This document shows, piece after piece, positions 43,536-51,533 of a stretch of DNA of 64,000 bases. The stretch is from contig CAWKLE010000003.1 of the NCBI GenBank assembly GCA_963850415.1, forward strand, positions 930,001 through 994,000, given 5' to 3'. This DNA comes from VAXT01 sp963850415 (GTDB lineage: Bacteria > Actinomycetota > Thermoleophilia > Gaiellales > Gaiellaceae). The position numbers were made by a program, and so were the translations under genes. How positions within the stretch are numbered: the stretch's first letter is position 1; each line of letters starts with the position of its first letter. Under the pieces are notes generated by a model that was not told the origin of the DNA, did no database searches, and saw only the letters and a program-made list of their open reading frames with translations.

Positions 43536-44411
43536 ATGAAGAATCTGACCGCAATCGTCGTCGTCGCCGCCCTGCTCGCGATCCCCTCCGCGCTGAGCGC
43601 GACCACGAAGGGCGTCGACATCACGCAGGCCGGCTTCACGCCAGGCAAGGTGACGATCGACTACGGCGACACCGTCACGTGGACGAACAAGGACACCGCG
43701 AGCCATCAGGTGCTCGCCGACCAGCTCGCCTTCCCGACTTCGCCCGTGCTCGGGCCGAATCAGACGTACTCGTACACCTTCATGAAGTCCGGCAGCTTCG
43801 GCTATCGCGACGCGCTCCACACGAATCGCCGGGGCACGGTCGTCGTCCGCTCGGGCGTGTCGATCACCGCCGCGCCGGCGCTGCTCGCGTACGGCAAGTC
43901 GGCGACGCTGTCCGGCTCGATCTCGAGCGGCGCGGCCGGCGACACGGTGAACGTCAACGCGATGGACTGCGGCAAGTCGGGCTTCACGCGGGTCGCGTCC
44001 GTCAAGAGCGCGGCGAACGGCGCTTGGAGCCTGCCCGTCAAGCCGGCTCTGAACACCGCGTACCAGGCGACCTGGCGAACGGCGAAGAGCGTGCAGCTGA
44101 GCGCGAAGGTCACACCGGTGGTCTCGCTGAAGCGCGTGCGCGCTCGCAGGTACACGGCCTCTGTGACCGCTGCCCAGGCGTTCACGGGCAAGTACGTCGT
44201 CCTGCAGCGCTACGCCAAGGCCAAGCGGGCCTGGAAGACGGTGAAGCGCGTCACGCTGCGGACCGCCGCGGCCGGCGTCGCGCCGACCGTCGTCAGCTCG
44301 ACCAAGATTCGGCTGGCGATCGCTCGGGGCACGCGCCTCCGCCTGCTCCTGACCGCGGATCAGGCCGGTGCCTGCTACGCGGCCACGCGCAGCCCGGCGA
44401 TCCGCGCGTAA
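43536..44411 (+). CDS. Secreted cupredoxin-like protein with Ig-like tail, paralogue A
   Basis: The 291-residue product has a signal peptide (to about residue 21), a plastocyanin-like domain (about 22-105; FTPGKVTIDYGDTVTWTN, DTASHQVLAD, GSFGYRDALHTNRRGTVVV) and about 185 residues of beta-rich, basic sequence that look like one or two Ig-like domains (YGKSATLSGSISSG, VSLKRVRARRYTASV). Of the four copper ligands expected from azurin/plastocyanin, the first His (SHQV) and the second His (ALH) remain, while the Cys position is Asp (YRDA) and the Met position is not Met. Copper binding of the blue type is therefore unlikely. First of three tandem paralogues. Confidence 0.82.
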   Translation: MKNLTAIVVVAALLAIPSALSATTKGVDITQAGFTPGKVTIDYGDTVTWTNKDTASHQVLADQLAFPTSPVLGPNQTYSYTFMKSGSFGYRDALHTNRRGTVVVRSGVSITAAPALLAYGKSATLSGSISSGAAGDTVNVNAMDCGKSGFTRVASVKSAANGAWSLPVKPALNTAYQATWRTAKSVQLSAKVTPVVSLKRVRARRYTASVTAAQAFTGKYVVLQRYAKAKRAWKTVKRVTLRTAAAGVAPTVVSSTKIRLAIARGTRLRLLLTADQAGACYAATRSPAIRA

Positions 44412-44487
44412 CCGGCTCCGAGAGCTGTCGCCGCTTTTCCCCGGACGAGGGTAGGGAAAAGGCGCCCGCGAACCGAAATCCCCTGGT

Positions 44488-45360
44488 ATGAGGAAGGTCT
44501 CGCTCGGCCTGCTCGCGCTCGCCGTCTTCGCGGTCTCGCCCACGTTCGGCGCGACCAAGGGAGTCGAGGTCACCCGTGGCGGGTTCACGCCGAGCAAGGT
44601 GACGATCGACTACGGCGACACGGTCACGTGGACGAACCGGGACAACACGAGCCATCAGGTCGTCTCCGACCGAGGCGAGTTTCCAGCGTCGCCGGTGCTC
44701 ACGACCAACCAGACGTACACCTACACCTTCATGAAGTCCGGCAGCTACGGGTATCGCGACGCGTTCAACCTGAAGAAGCGCGGCACGGTCGTGGTGCGAA
44801 CGGGAGTCTCGATCGCCTCTGCGCCCGCGCTCGCCGTTTACGGTTCCTCGCCGATCCTGTCCGGCCTGGTCTCGAGCGGTGCGAGCGGCGAGAGCGTGAC
44901 CGTGGACGGCATGCAGTGCGGCTCGACGATCTTCGCCCGGGTCGCGTCGGTCAGCAGCGCGGCAGAGGGCCGCTGGAGCTCGCCCGTCAAGCCGCTCGTG
45001 AACACGGTCTATCAGGCCACGTGGAAGAACGCGAAGAGCGTTCAGTTGACGCAGAAGGTCGCGCCGCAGTTCTCGTTCAGGCGCGTGCGGGCACACCGGT
45101 TCGCCGTCTCGCTCGCCGCGGCCCAGGGCTTCGTCGGGAAGTACGTCGTCCTGCAGCGCTACCGCGCAGGCAAGCGAATGTGGAAGACCGTGAAGCGCGT
45201 CAGGCTGAGCAACGCGAAGCCGGGCGTGGCGCCGACCGTGGTCACCACGGCGAGCTTCGGCGCGTCGGTTCCGCGCCGCACCCGTCTGCGCCTGCTCTTC
45301 GCACAGGATCAGGTCGGCACGTGCTACGCCGCCACCCGCAGCGCCGTCGTCCGGGCCTGA
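44488..45360 (+). CDS. Secreted cupredoxin-like protein with Ig-like tail, paralogue B
   Basis: The 290-residue product is a close paralogue of the preceding gene: signal peptide (to about residue 20), cupredoxin domain with FTPSKVTIDYGDTVTWTN and TSHQVVSD, then an Ig-like tail ending in GTCYAATRSAVVRA. Here the C-terminal ligand loop is GSYGYRDAFNLKKRGTVVV: both the Cys and the second His have gone (Asp and Asn), leaving only the first His. It retains two cysteines in the tail (MQCGST, GTCYAAT) at the same places as paralogue A. The 76-bp gap to paralogue A contains a TTTTCCC/GGGAAAA inverted repeat. Confidence 0.82.
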   Translation: MRKVSLGLLALAVFAVSPTFGATKGVEVTRGGFTPSKVTIDYGDTVTWTNRDNTSHQVVSDRGEFPASPVLTTNQTYTYTFMKSGSYGYRDAFNLKKRGTVVVRTGVSIASAPALAVYGSSPILSGLVSSGASGESVTVDGMQCGSTIFARVASVSSAAEGRWSSPVKPLVNTVYQATWKNAKSVQLTQKVAPQFSFRRVRAHRFAVSLAAAQGFVGKYVVLQRYRAGKRMWKTVKRVRLSNAKPGVAPTVVTTASFGASVPRRTRLRLLFAQDQVGTCYAATRSAVVRA

Positions 45361-45493
45361 GCCCGCACTGAGAGCGGCCTCGCGGCCGCGGCGAGGCGTC
45401 TTTTCCAAAATCCTTACACGGGGTACGCAACTTCTGAACGTCTAGCCCGTTCCATACATAGCCGTCAACGAACGACTTAGGGGGAACCGCCAG

Positions 45494-46363
45494 ATGAAGA
45501 AGGCTCTAGCACTAGCCACTGCGGCGTGTGCCCTTGCGGGTGCCGGCTTCGCTTTCGCGGGCCTCGCTGCGAACAAGACCGTGAGCATCAAGTCCACGGC
45601 CTTCGCACCGAAGACGGTCACGATCGCCGGTGGTGACACGGTCACGTGGAAGAACGTCGACACCGTGAACCATCAGGTCGTGGCGAACAACGGCGCGTTC
45701 GCGTCGGGCCAGATCGGCCCGAATCGCACCTACGCGAAGCGGATCGACACGCCCGGCACGTACGGGTATCACGACGCGCTCCATCCCACGCTCAAGGGCA
45801 CGGTCAAGGTGACCGGCGCACCGCCGTCCGTGTCGATCGGGGCATCGACGCCGATCGCCGTGTACGGAAACTCGATCCATGTCAGCGGGGCCGTTTTGCC
45901 GGCCGCGGTCGGGGACACCGTCTCCGTCTACGCGCAGCCGTCCGGGCAGGCCTCGTTCGTCAAGATCGCCGACATCCAGACGACCACGAACGGCGTCTGG
46001 GACCTGATCACGACTCCGCAGGTCCTCACCGCGTACAAGGCGACGTGGAAGGGCAAGACGAGCGCCATCGTCACGGTCGCCGTCCAGCCGCGGCTCCGGC
46101 TCACGCGCGTCGGCAACTGGTTCGTCGCGCGCGCCCAGCCCGCCAAGTACGGCGGCCACTGGCTGTACGTGCAGCGTGCGAACGCGTTCGGTGAGTGGGT
46201 CAGCCTGAAGAAGGTGACCCTGAACGGCCAGTCGGCCACGCGCTTCAAGCTGCGCAAGCTGCCGCACGGCCTCAACCGGCTGCGTCTCTACATCTCCACC
46301 AACCAGGCTGGGTCCGGGTTCTTCCACGGAGCCAGCCCGAGCCTCAGCTTCCGGCGCCGTTAG
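45494..46363 (+). CDS. Secreted cupredoxin-like protein with Ig-like tail, paralogue C
   Basis: The 289-residue product, preceded by an AGGGGGAA ribosome-binding site, has a signal peptide (to about residue 25), a cupredoxin domain (FAPKTVTIAGGDTVTWKN, TVNHQVVANN, GTYGYHDALHPTLKGTVKV) and an Ig-like tail (GNSIHVSGAVLPAAVGDTV). It is the most divergent of the three but closest to a normal cupredoxin: it keeps both His ligands and the HP-x-x-K-G turn, yet the Cys position is Asp and the Met position is Leu. It ends before a strong terminator. The three genes probably arose by local duplication. Confidence 0.82.
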   Translation: MKKALALATAACALAGAGFAFAGLAANKTVSIKSTAFAPKTVTIAGGDTVTWKNVDTVNHQVVANNGAFASGQIGPNRTYAKRIDTPGTYGYHDALHPTLKGTVKVTGAPPSVSIGASTPIAVYGNSIHVSGAVLPAAVGDTVSVYAQPSGQASFVKIADIQTTTNGVWDLITTPQVLTAYKATWKGKTSAIVTVAVQPRLRLTRVGNWFVARAQPAKYGGHWLYVQRANAFGEWVSLKKVTLNGQSATRFKLRKLPHGLNRLRLYISTNQAGSGFFHGASPSLSFRRR

Positions 46364-46375
46364 GCGACGGGCGGT

Positions 46376-46425
46376 CGAGACGCCGCGGGCGGGGTCCCCG
46401 CGGCGTCTCGGCTTCGCTTTGCTTG
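46376..46425 (+). terminator. Strong intrinsic terminator after cupredoxin paralogue C
   Basis: A perfect 14-bp stem (46376-46389 with 46397-46410, loop CGGGGTC) with GC-rich sequence CGAGACGCCGCGGG is followed by GCTTCGCTTTGCTT. The 46426-46604 stretch beyond it, up to the sodA stop, holds another hairpin (CGTGGGTGAACC with GGTTCCCCCACG, 46430-46456, one mismatch) and no gene that I can see. Confidence 0.75.
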
Positions 46426-46604
46426 CCTGCGTGGGTGAACCCCTGGTTCCCCCACGAGCCCCCTCCTTTAGATCGCAGCGGCGGCCGGTTGTTGCCGGAG
46501 CCGGCGGCTGGTGGCGCGCTTCGATCGGCTCTCGGCGTACGTGCGTCTCCCGCCCGGCAGAGCCGGGCTCCGGCAGCGGCTCGTTGGGAGCTCCGAGAGC
46601 CCTT

Positions 46605-47231
46605 TTAGGTCGTAGCGCTGACCTTTCCGATTGCTTTGGCGTACCGCTCGCCGACCGCGGACCAGTTGACGACGTTCCACCAGGCCTCGAGGTAGTCGGG
46701 GCGGCGGTTCTGGTACTTGAGGTAGTACGCGTGCTCCCACACGTCGATCCCGAGCAGCGGCTCGTCCGACTGCATGATCGGGGAGTCCTGGTTCGCCGTC
46801 GAATAGACCGCGAGCCCGGTGCCGTCGTGGACGAGCCACGACCAGCCCGAGCCGAAGCGGTTCACGCCGCCGTCGTTCACGGCCTTCTTCAGCTCGTCGA
46901 AGGAGCCGAACGTGCCGTTGATCGCGTCCGCGAGCTCGCCCTCCGGCTCGCCGCCGCCGTCCGGGCTCATGATCTCCCAGAACAGCGAGTGGTTCGCGTG
47001 GCCGCCCGCGTTGTTCCGGAGCACCGTCTGCTTGTCCTCGGGCAGCGTGTCCAGGATCGTCAGGATTTGCTCGACCGGCTCGTTCGCCCAGTCCGTCCCC
47101 TCGAGCGCCGCATTCGCCTTGTCCACGTACGCCTGGTGATGCTTGTCGTGGTGGAGATGCATCGTCTCCTCGTCGATGTGCGGCTCGAGCGCGCCGTAGT
47201 CGTAGGAAAGAGGTGGAACCTCGAAAGCCAT
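46605..47231 (-). CDS. sodA: Superoxide dismutase, Fe/Mn family
   Basis: The 208-residue product converts superoxide to oxygen and peroxide. Metal ligands: His in MHLHHDKHHQAYV, His in GGHANHSLFW, and Asp and His in DVWEHAYYLKY. ANQDSPIM places the active-site Gln as in Mn-type enzymes. The ATG at 47231 has AAAGGAG upstream. It is cytoplasmic (no signal peptide). It is transcribed divergently from a second SOD-family gene, with only 65 bp between the start codons, implying shared regulation. Confidence 0.96.
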   Translation of the reverse strand: MAFEVPPLSYDYGALEPHIDEETMHLHHDKHHQAYVDKANAALEGTDWANEPVEQILTILDTLPEDKQTVLRNNAGGHANHSLFWEIMSPDGGGEPEGELADAINGTFGSFDELKKAVNDGGVNRFGSGWSWLVHDGTGLAVYSTANQDSPIMQSDEPLLGIDVWEHAYYLKYQNRRPDYLEAWWNVVNWSAVGERYAKAIGKVSATT

Positions 47232-47296
47232 CTGCGCTCCTTTCGGTCGCTGTAGGTGATTATGCTCGCCGTCGCCTATTTCGGAGAGGAGTCCCA

Positions 47297-47920
47297 TTGG
47301 CCACCCTTGCCCACAACGCCGAAGAGATCGCGCCCCGAGAGCTCAAGCCCGCCCTCTACGAGCTCGAGGGGATCTCGCGCGAGGCCGTCGAGGCCCACTA
47401 CAAGCTCTACGAGGGCTACATCGGGAAGCGGAACGAGATCCTCGCCCGGCTCGCAGACGTCGACCTCGAGTCCGGCAACCAGGTCTACTCCGAGATCCGT
47501 GCGCTGAAGGTCGACCTCACGTTCGCGATCGGGGGCGTCAAGAACCACGAGATCTACTTCGAGCACCTGGGCGGCGACGGCGGCGATCCGTCCGGGCCGA
47601 TCGGCGACCTGATCGAGCGCGACTTCGGCGGCACGGACGAGTGGCGCGCCGACCTGAAGGCGACCGGGATGGGCGGCCGCGGCTGGGCCTGGACGGCGTA
47701 CGACTGGGACGAGGGCCGGCTCTTCAACTACATCGGGGACGCTCAGAACTCGTATCCGATCTGGAACGCGACGCCGCTCGTGGCGCTCGACGTCTACGAG
47801 CACGCGTACTTCCTCGACTACCGGACCGACCGGGCGGCCTACATCGACGCGTTCTTCGAGAACCTGGACTGGGCGACGGTCAACGACTGGGTCTCGAAGT
47901 ACGGTATCCCGTTGAAGTAA
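47297..47920 (+). CDS. Second Fe/Mn superoxide dismutase family protein, divergent
   Basis: The 207-residue product (TTG start at 47297 with GGAGAGGAG upstream) is clearly SOD-like but diverged: YELEGISREAVEAHYKLYEGYIGK replaces the usual YSYGALEPHI...HHDKHHxxYV block in the N-terminal helices. The four metal ligands still align: His in EAHYKL, His in VKNHEIYF, and Asp/His in DVYEHAYFLDY; the Gln in GDAQNSYP also matches. Such proteins may be active SODs or have another metal-dependent role. The gene directly precedes plsY, whose frame begins within or right after its stop codon. Confidence 0.88.
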   Translation: MATLAHNAEEIAPRELKPALYELEGISREAVEAHYKLYEGYIGKRNEILARLADVDLESGNQVYSEIRALKVDLTFAIGGVKNHEIYFEHLGGDGGDPSGPIGDLIERDFGGTDEWRADLKATGMGGRGWAWTAYDWDEGRLFNYIGDAQNSYPIWNATPLVALDVYEHAYFLDYRTDRAAYIDAFFENLDWATVNDWVSKYGIPLK

Positions 47921-47922
47921 CC

Positions 47923-48531
47923 ATCGAGACGCTCGCCTTCATCCTCGTCGGCTACCTGGCCGGCAGCCTCCCCTTCGGGTACTGGGTCGTCCGCTGGACG
48001 AAGGGCGTCGACATCCGGACCGTCGGCAGCGGGAACATCGGCGCGACGAACGTCTGGCGGACGTTCGGGCCGCGCTACGGGATCCCGGTGATCCTGCTCG
48101 ACGTCGCGAAGGGCTTCGTACCAGCACTCGTCGCGACGCTCGCTGCCGGTCACGTCGCCGGAGCGCTGGCCGGCGGCGCGGCGATGCTCGGGCACTGGCG
48201 GCCGCTCTTCCTCGGCTTCGCGAAGGGCGGGAAGATGGTCGCGACCTGCGGCGGCGCGCTCCTCGGCCTGGCCCCGCTCGTCGGGCTCATCGGAGCGCTC
48301 GTGTGGATCGCGGTCTTCGCGCTCACGCGCTACGCCTCGGTCGCGTCGATCTCGGCAGCGCTGTCGCTGCCGATCGCCGCGCTCCTGCTGGAAGAGCCCT
48401 GGCCGGTGCTCGTCTTCGCCTCGGCCGCCGCGCTCGGCGTGCTGATCCTGCACCGAGGCAACCTCAAGCGTCTGCGGGCGGGCACCGAGACGCGAGTCCA
48501 GCTGCGCCGCAAGCCCGCCGCGACCACCTAG
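47923..48531 (+). CDS. plsY: Glycerol-3-phosphate acyltransferase PlsY (start codon unresolved)
   Basis: The frame encodes a five- to six-helix membrane enzyme that transfers acyl groups from acyl-phosphate to glycerol-3-phosphate, the first step of phospholipid synthesis. The three PlsY motifs are present: GSGNIGATNVWRTFG, GHWRPLFLGFAKGGKMVAT, and the later NLKRL region. The glycine-rich loop reads AKGGK rather than the usual FKGGK. The family's N-terminus would start at about TLAFILVGYLAGSLPFGYW, but no ATG, GTG or TTG occurs there in frame. Candidates are ATC at 47923, GTA at 47917 (overlapping the preceding TAA) or CTG at 47887. Translation is probably coupled to the upstream gene. Confidence 0.88.
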   Translation: METLAFILVGYLAGSLPFGYWVVRWTKGVDIRTVGSGNIGATNVWRTFGPRYGIPVILLDVAKGFVPALVATLAAGHVAGALAGGAAMLGHWRPLFLGFAKGGKMVATCGGALLGLAPLVGLIGALVWIAVFALTRYASVASISAALSLPIAALLLEEPWPVLVFASAAALGVLILHRGNLKRLRAGTETRVQLRRKPAATT

Positions 48532-48549
48532 TAACAGTCTGTTACAAGG

Positions 48550-49527
48550 TCAGCTTCGGGCGAGCCATTCGTCGAGCCCCGTGTGGTGCTCGAGAGGGCC
48601 GCCGTGCTCGAGCTCGCGGCGGAGCTCACCGACCGTGCCGAAGCGCTCGGCGAGGACGTCGTGCGTGTGGATCGTCTCGAGGTTGACCTGCCGCGAGAAC
48701 ACGAAGTCCGAGTCGTCGAGCGAGGGGTACGAGTCGAGGACGCTCTTCAGCGCGATTCGCACCGAGTCCTCGACGAAGCGCGGCTGGAGGTGCGCGTGCT
48801 CGACGACGAACAGCTCGTCGGGCCGCTTCAGGAGCTCGTAGACGGGCGCGCTCATCGAGCCCTCGACGATCCCGGCCAGCTGCTCTGCGTTGACGCTCGT
48901 CTGAGTGCCGACGTAGAGCGTTCCCCGCCCGCGCTGGTTGTGCGTCGCGATCGGCACGAGCTCCAGGATCCGTTCGACGTCCGCGTCGCCGAAGCCGGCT
49001 TCGAGCAGGCGCTCGCTCGCCCGGCCGCGCACGAGCCCTTGCGCGCAGGGGCATGCGTTGATGCCGGCGGCCTCGACGCCGACGAGCCGCCGGACGCCGC
49101 GCGCGGATGCGGCTGCGATCCCGATCAGCTCGACCATCTCCTGCGTCGGCAGGCCCGTGACCGGGGTCGTGCGCTCGATCGGGTAGCGCGCGGAGATGTG
49201 GACGTGCGCCCGCAGGGCCCGCTGCCGCTCGACGATGTGCGCTGCGATGTGCTCCGCGAGCACCTCGATGAGGAACGCCTCGCCGATCACGACCTCCTCG
49301 ATCGCCTCCTCGAACAGCTCGGGGAAGCGCGACATGTGCACGCCCTTCTGGGACGGGTCGAGATCGACTGTGCACTCGATGTCGGCCGCGATCTGCTTCT
49401 GGAAGCCGCCGTAGCTGATCCGGATCGCCTTGCTCGCGCCCATCACGCCCGCGCGCGAGAGGCCGAGCCGCACTTCCGGCTGCGACGCCTGGAGGTCGTC
49501 TTCGAGCAGTCTCGTCAGATCGTCCAT
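48550..49527 (-). CDS. folE2: GTP cyclohydrolase FolE2 (type IB)
   Basis: The 325-residue product belongs to the FolE2/MptA family, which opens the folate pathway by converting GTP to dihydroneopterin triphosphate using metals other than zinc when zinc is short. Signature blocks are SRAGVMGASKAIRISYGG, KGVHMSRFPELFEEAI, GINACPCAQGLV with the metal-binding cysteine, IATHNQRGRGTLYVG and the C-terminal RQVNLETIHTHD. The ATG at 49527 is the family start. It is divergent from the truncated kinase. ThyX, which depends on folate, is 8 kb away. Confidence 0.93.
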   Translation of the reverse strand: MDDLTRLLEDDLQASQPEVRLGLSRAGVMGASKAIRISYGGFQKQIAADIECTVDLDPSQKGVHMSRFPELFEEAIEEVVIGEAFLIEVLAEHIAAHIVERQRALRAHVHISARYPIERTTPVTGLPTQEMVELIGIAAASARGVRRLVGVEAAGINACPCAQGLVRGRASERLLEAGFGDADVERILELVPIATHNQRGRGTLYVGTQTSVNAEQLAGIVEGSMSAPVYELLKRPDELFVVEHAHLQPRFVEDSVRIALKSVLDSYPSLDDSDFVFSRQVNLETIHTHDVLAERFGTVGELRRELEHGGPLEHHTGLDEWLARS

Positions 49528-49541
49528 GGAAGGGGGATATT

Positions 49542-50132
49542 GTGCCTTTCGTGGCCTCCTCCGAGGATTTTTCGCGCTTCGTGTCGCTTGCGTGCCACGA
49601 TCTGCGCACGCCACTGGCGACCGTGAGCGGCTTCGCGTACACGCTCGAGAACGGGGACGCGCTCGGGGACCCGGCCGCCCGGTACGTGTCGATGATGCGG
49701 GCGGCCGCCGAGCAGATGGGCGAGCTCCTGGACGCACTCGGGGTCGCGACGAGGATCGAGGGGGGCCGCTACGAGCCCGCGCTGATCGAAGCCGACTCGC
49801 TCGAGCTCGTGCGGGCGGCCGCGGAACGGCTCGGGGAGAAGGCCGTTGCGAGCGGCTCCGGCGCGACGGTTCGCGTCGATCGCGCTCCCGTCGAAGCCGG
49901 CCTGGCCGCGCTTGCACTCTGCGCCGTGCGCCACGGCGGACTCGAGCAGGCCGAGATCGCTGCAGCGGGAGAGACCGTCGAGATCTCCCCGGTTCCGGAG
50001 GCCGCCGCCCCGATCGTGCTCGCGGAGGACCTGAAGGACCTTGGCGCGGCGACCGCGCGCCGCGTCATCGAGGCGATCGGAGGGAGCCTGGCGCTCGAGG
50101 GCGAGCGCCTGCTCGTCCGCCTGCCCGCCTGA
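49542..50132 (+). CDS. Truncated histidine-kinase-like protein (HisKA with degenerate ATPase domain)
   Basis: The 196-residue product starts at a GTG with GGGGG upstream. Residues about 10-70 form a HisKA dimerisation helix pair with the H-box SLACHDLRTPLATVSGFAYT, including the phosphoacceptor-type His followed by Asp-Leu-Arg. The C-terminal 120 residues occupy the place of the ATP-binding domain but lack recognisable N, G1 and G2 boxes (only LKDLGAATARRVIEAIGGSLALEGERL resembles the end of one). It has no sensor and no membrane segment. It may be a phosphotransfer or dimerising partner for another kinase, or a decaying gene. Confidence 0.75.
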   Translation: MPFVASSEDFSRFVSLACHDLRTPLATVSGFAYTLENGDALGDPAARYVSMMRAAAEQMGELLDALGVATRIEGGRYEPALIEADSLELVRAAAERLGEKAVASGSGATVRVDRAPVEAGLAALALCAVRHGGLEQAEIAAAGETVEISPVPEAAAPIVLAEDLKDLGAATARRVIEAIGGSLALEGERLLVRLPA

Positions 50133-50289
50133 GCAGGTTGCGCAGGCGATCGAATCGCGATCGTCGCTCCTCGGGTCGCGCCCGGAGGAGCACGCGCTCG
50201 TCGCTGAGTGGGTGGTCGGTTCGAGACATCGTGCTCCGAAAGTACGCGCGCGAGAGCACGGTCGCGTCGGCCGGAGGCGCGATTTTCGC

Positions 50290-50307
50290 CTCATCCTCGA
50301 GGATGAG
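50290..50307. promoter_or_regulatory. Perfect 18-bp palindrome upstream of the histidine kinase gene
   Basis: CTCATCCTC followed by its exact inverse complement GAGGATGAG forms an 18-bp palindrome centred 70 bp before the kinase ATG. It is flanked by near-direct repeats GATTTTCGCCT (50281) and GATTTCGCCT (50311). The 50133-50367 stretch has no gene. It may be an operator. Confidence 0.4.
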
Positions 50308-50367
50308 ATCGATTTCGCCTGCGCGGCCGATGCGCGCGCCGCACGGCACTGGAGTACGGTCAGAACC

Positions 50368-51528
50368 ATGATCGAGAAGGCCTGGAACCTCTTCAAGAGT
50401 CACTGGTTCGCGCTGCTCGTGGCGGCCGCCGTGGTGGAAACGGTCGTCGAGTTGATCGTGCGCCGGAACAGCGACGGTGCGCCGACCACCTCGCTCTGGA
50501 TCACGGTGCCACTCCTCGCGGTCATGATCGTCCCCCTCTTCTGGTGGCGCCGGTTCCCGTTCGGAGCCCCCGCGGCCGTCTTCGTGATCGGCGCGGCCGC
50601 ATCGTTCGTCGACGGGCGCCTCGTCACGTTCACACTGGCGACGTTCCTCAGTGTCCTCGCCGCCGTGTTCCTGTTTGGGCTCCTCGAGGACCGCAGGCAG
50701 TCAGTGGCCGGTCTCGGAATCGCTCTGGGAGCGGCCGGCGTCGTCACGCTCAACGATCCGACCCAGTCGTGGAGCGACTTCGCCGGGGTCGTCCTGCTGT
50801 TCAGCATCTCCTGGTTGGCCGGATTCGCCATCGGGCGGAAGCTCGAGCAGGCGTCGGCAGCACAGGAGCGCGCTGACCGACTCGAGCGGGAACAGGAAGC
50901 GGAGGCCCGGGCGGCCGTCGCCGAAGAGCGCGCCCGGATCGCGCGCGAGCTGCACGACGTCGTCGGGCACAGCGTGAGCGTGATGACCGTTCAGGCGAGC
51001 GCGGTCCGGCGCCGGCTGAGCCCGGATCAAGAGCAGGAGCGAGAGGCGCTCGAGATCGTCGAGCAGACCGGACGCGAGGCGCTGGCCGAGATGCGCCGGC
51101 TCGTGGGCGTCCTCCGGAGGCCCGAGGAAGGACCTGCACTGGCCCCGCAGCCGAGCCTCGAGCACCTGGACCGGCTCGTCGCGCAGGCGCGGGAGTCGGG
51201 ACTCCCCGTCGAGCTCCGGATCGAAGGCGAGCCGACACAGCTTCCGCCCGGCGTCGACCTGACGGCGTACAGGCTCGTCCAGGAAGGCCTGACGAACGCG
51301 ATCAAGCACGCGCGCGCGTCGAAGGCGGACGTCGTCGTCCGGTACGGCGACCGCAGCGTGGAGGTCACGGTCACCGACGACGGGCCGGGCGGCGGGGACG
51401 GCGGCGGAGGCGGGCACGGCCTCGTCGGGATGCGCGAGCGCGTCACGGTCTACGGCGGCGAGCTCGAAGCAGGACCGCGCCCGGAAGGCGGTTACTCGCT
51501 TCGGGCGCGCCTTCCCGTGCAAGGCTGA
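50368..51528 (+). CDS. Membrane sensor histidine kinase (NarL/DesK-type, HisKA_3)
   Basis: The 386-residue product has four to six membrane helices (about 12-165), a coiled linker (QASAAQERADRLEREQEAEARAAVAEERARI) and a HisKA_3 domain with the phosphoacceptor in ARELHDVVGHSVSVM. The HATPase_c domain has the N-box (LVQEGLTNAIKHA) and G-box (VTDDGPGGGDGGGGGHGLVGMRERV). I start at the ATG at 50368, just before the first membrane helix. It ends 5 bp before the cyclase-response-regulator fusion and must be its cognate kinase. Confidence 0.92.
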   Translation: MIEKAWNLFKSHWFALLVAAAVVETVVELIVRRNSDGAPTTSLWITVPLLAVMIVPLFWWRRFPFGAPAAVFVIGAAASFVDGRLVTFTLATFLSVLAAVFLFGLLEDRRQSVAGLGIALGAAGVVTLNDPTQSWSDFAGVVLLFSISWLAGFAIGRKLEQASAAQERADRLEREQEAEARAAVAEERARIARELHDVVGHSVSVMTVQASAVRRRLSPDQEQEREALEIVEQTGREALAEMRRLVGVLRRPEEGPALAPQPSLEHLDRLVAQARESGLPVELRIEGEPTQLPPGVDLTAYRLVQEGLTNAIKHARASKADVVVRYGDRSVEVTVTDDGPGGGDGGGGGHGLVGMRERVTVYGGELEAGPRPEGGYSLRARLPVQG

Positions 51529-51533
51529 GGTCT

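Noticed and set aside
43455..43648. Upstream extension of the ECF sigma factor to 491 residues
   Set aside because: The extension is the SDR gene read in another frame; sigma homology begins only at the ATG at 42778.
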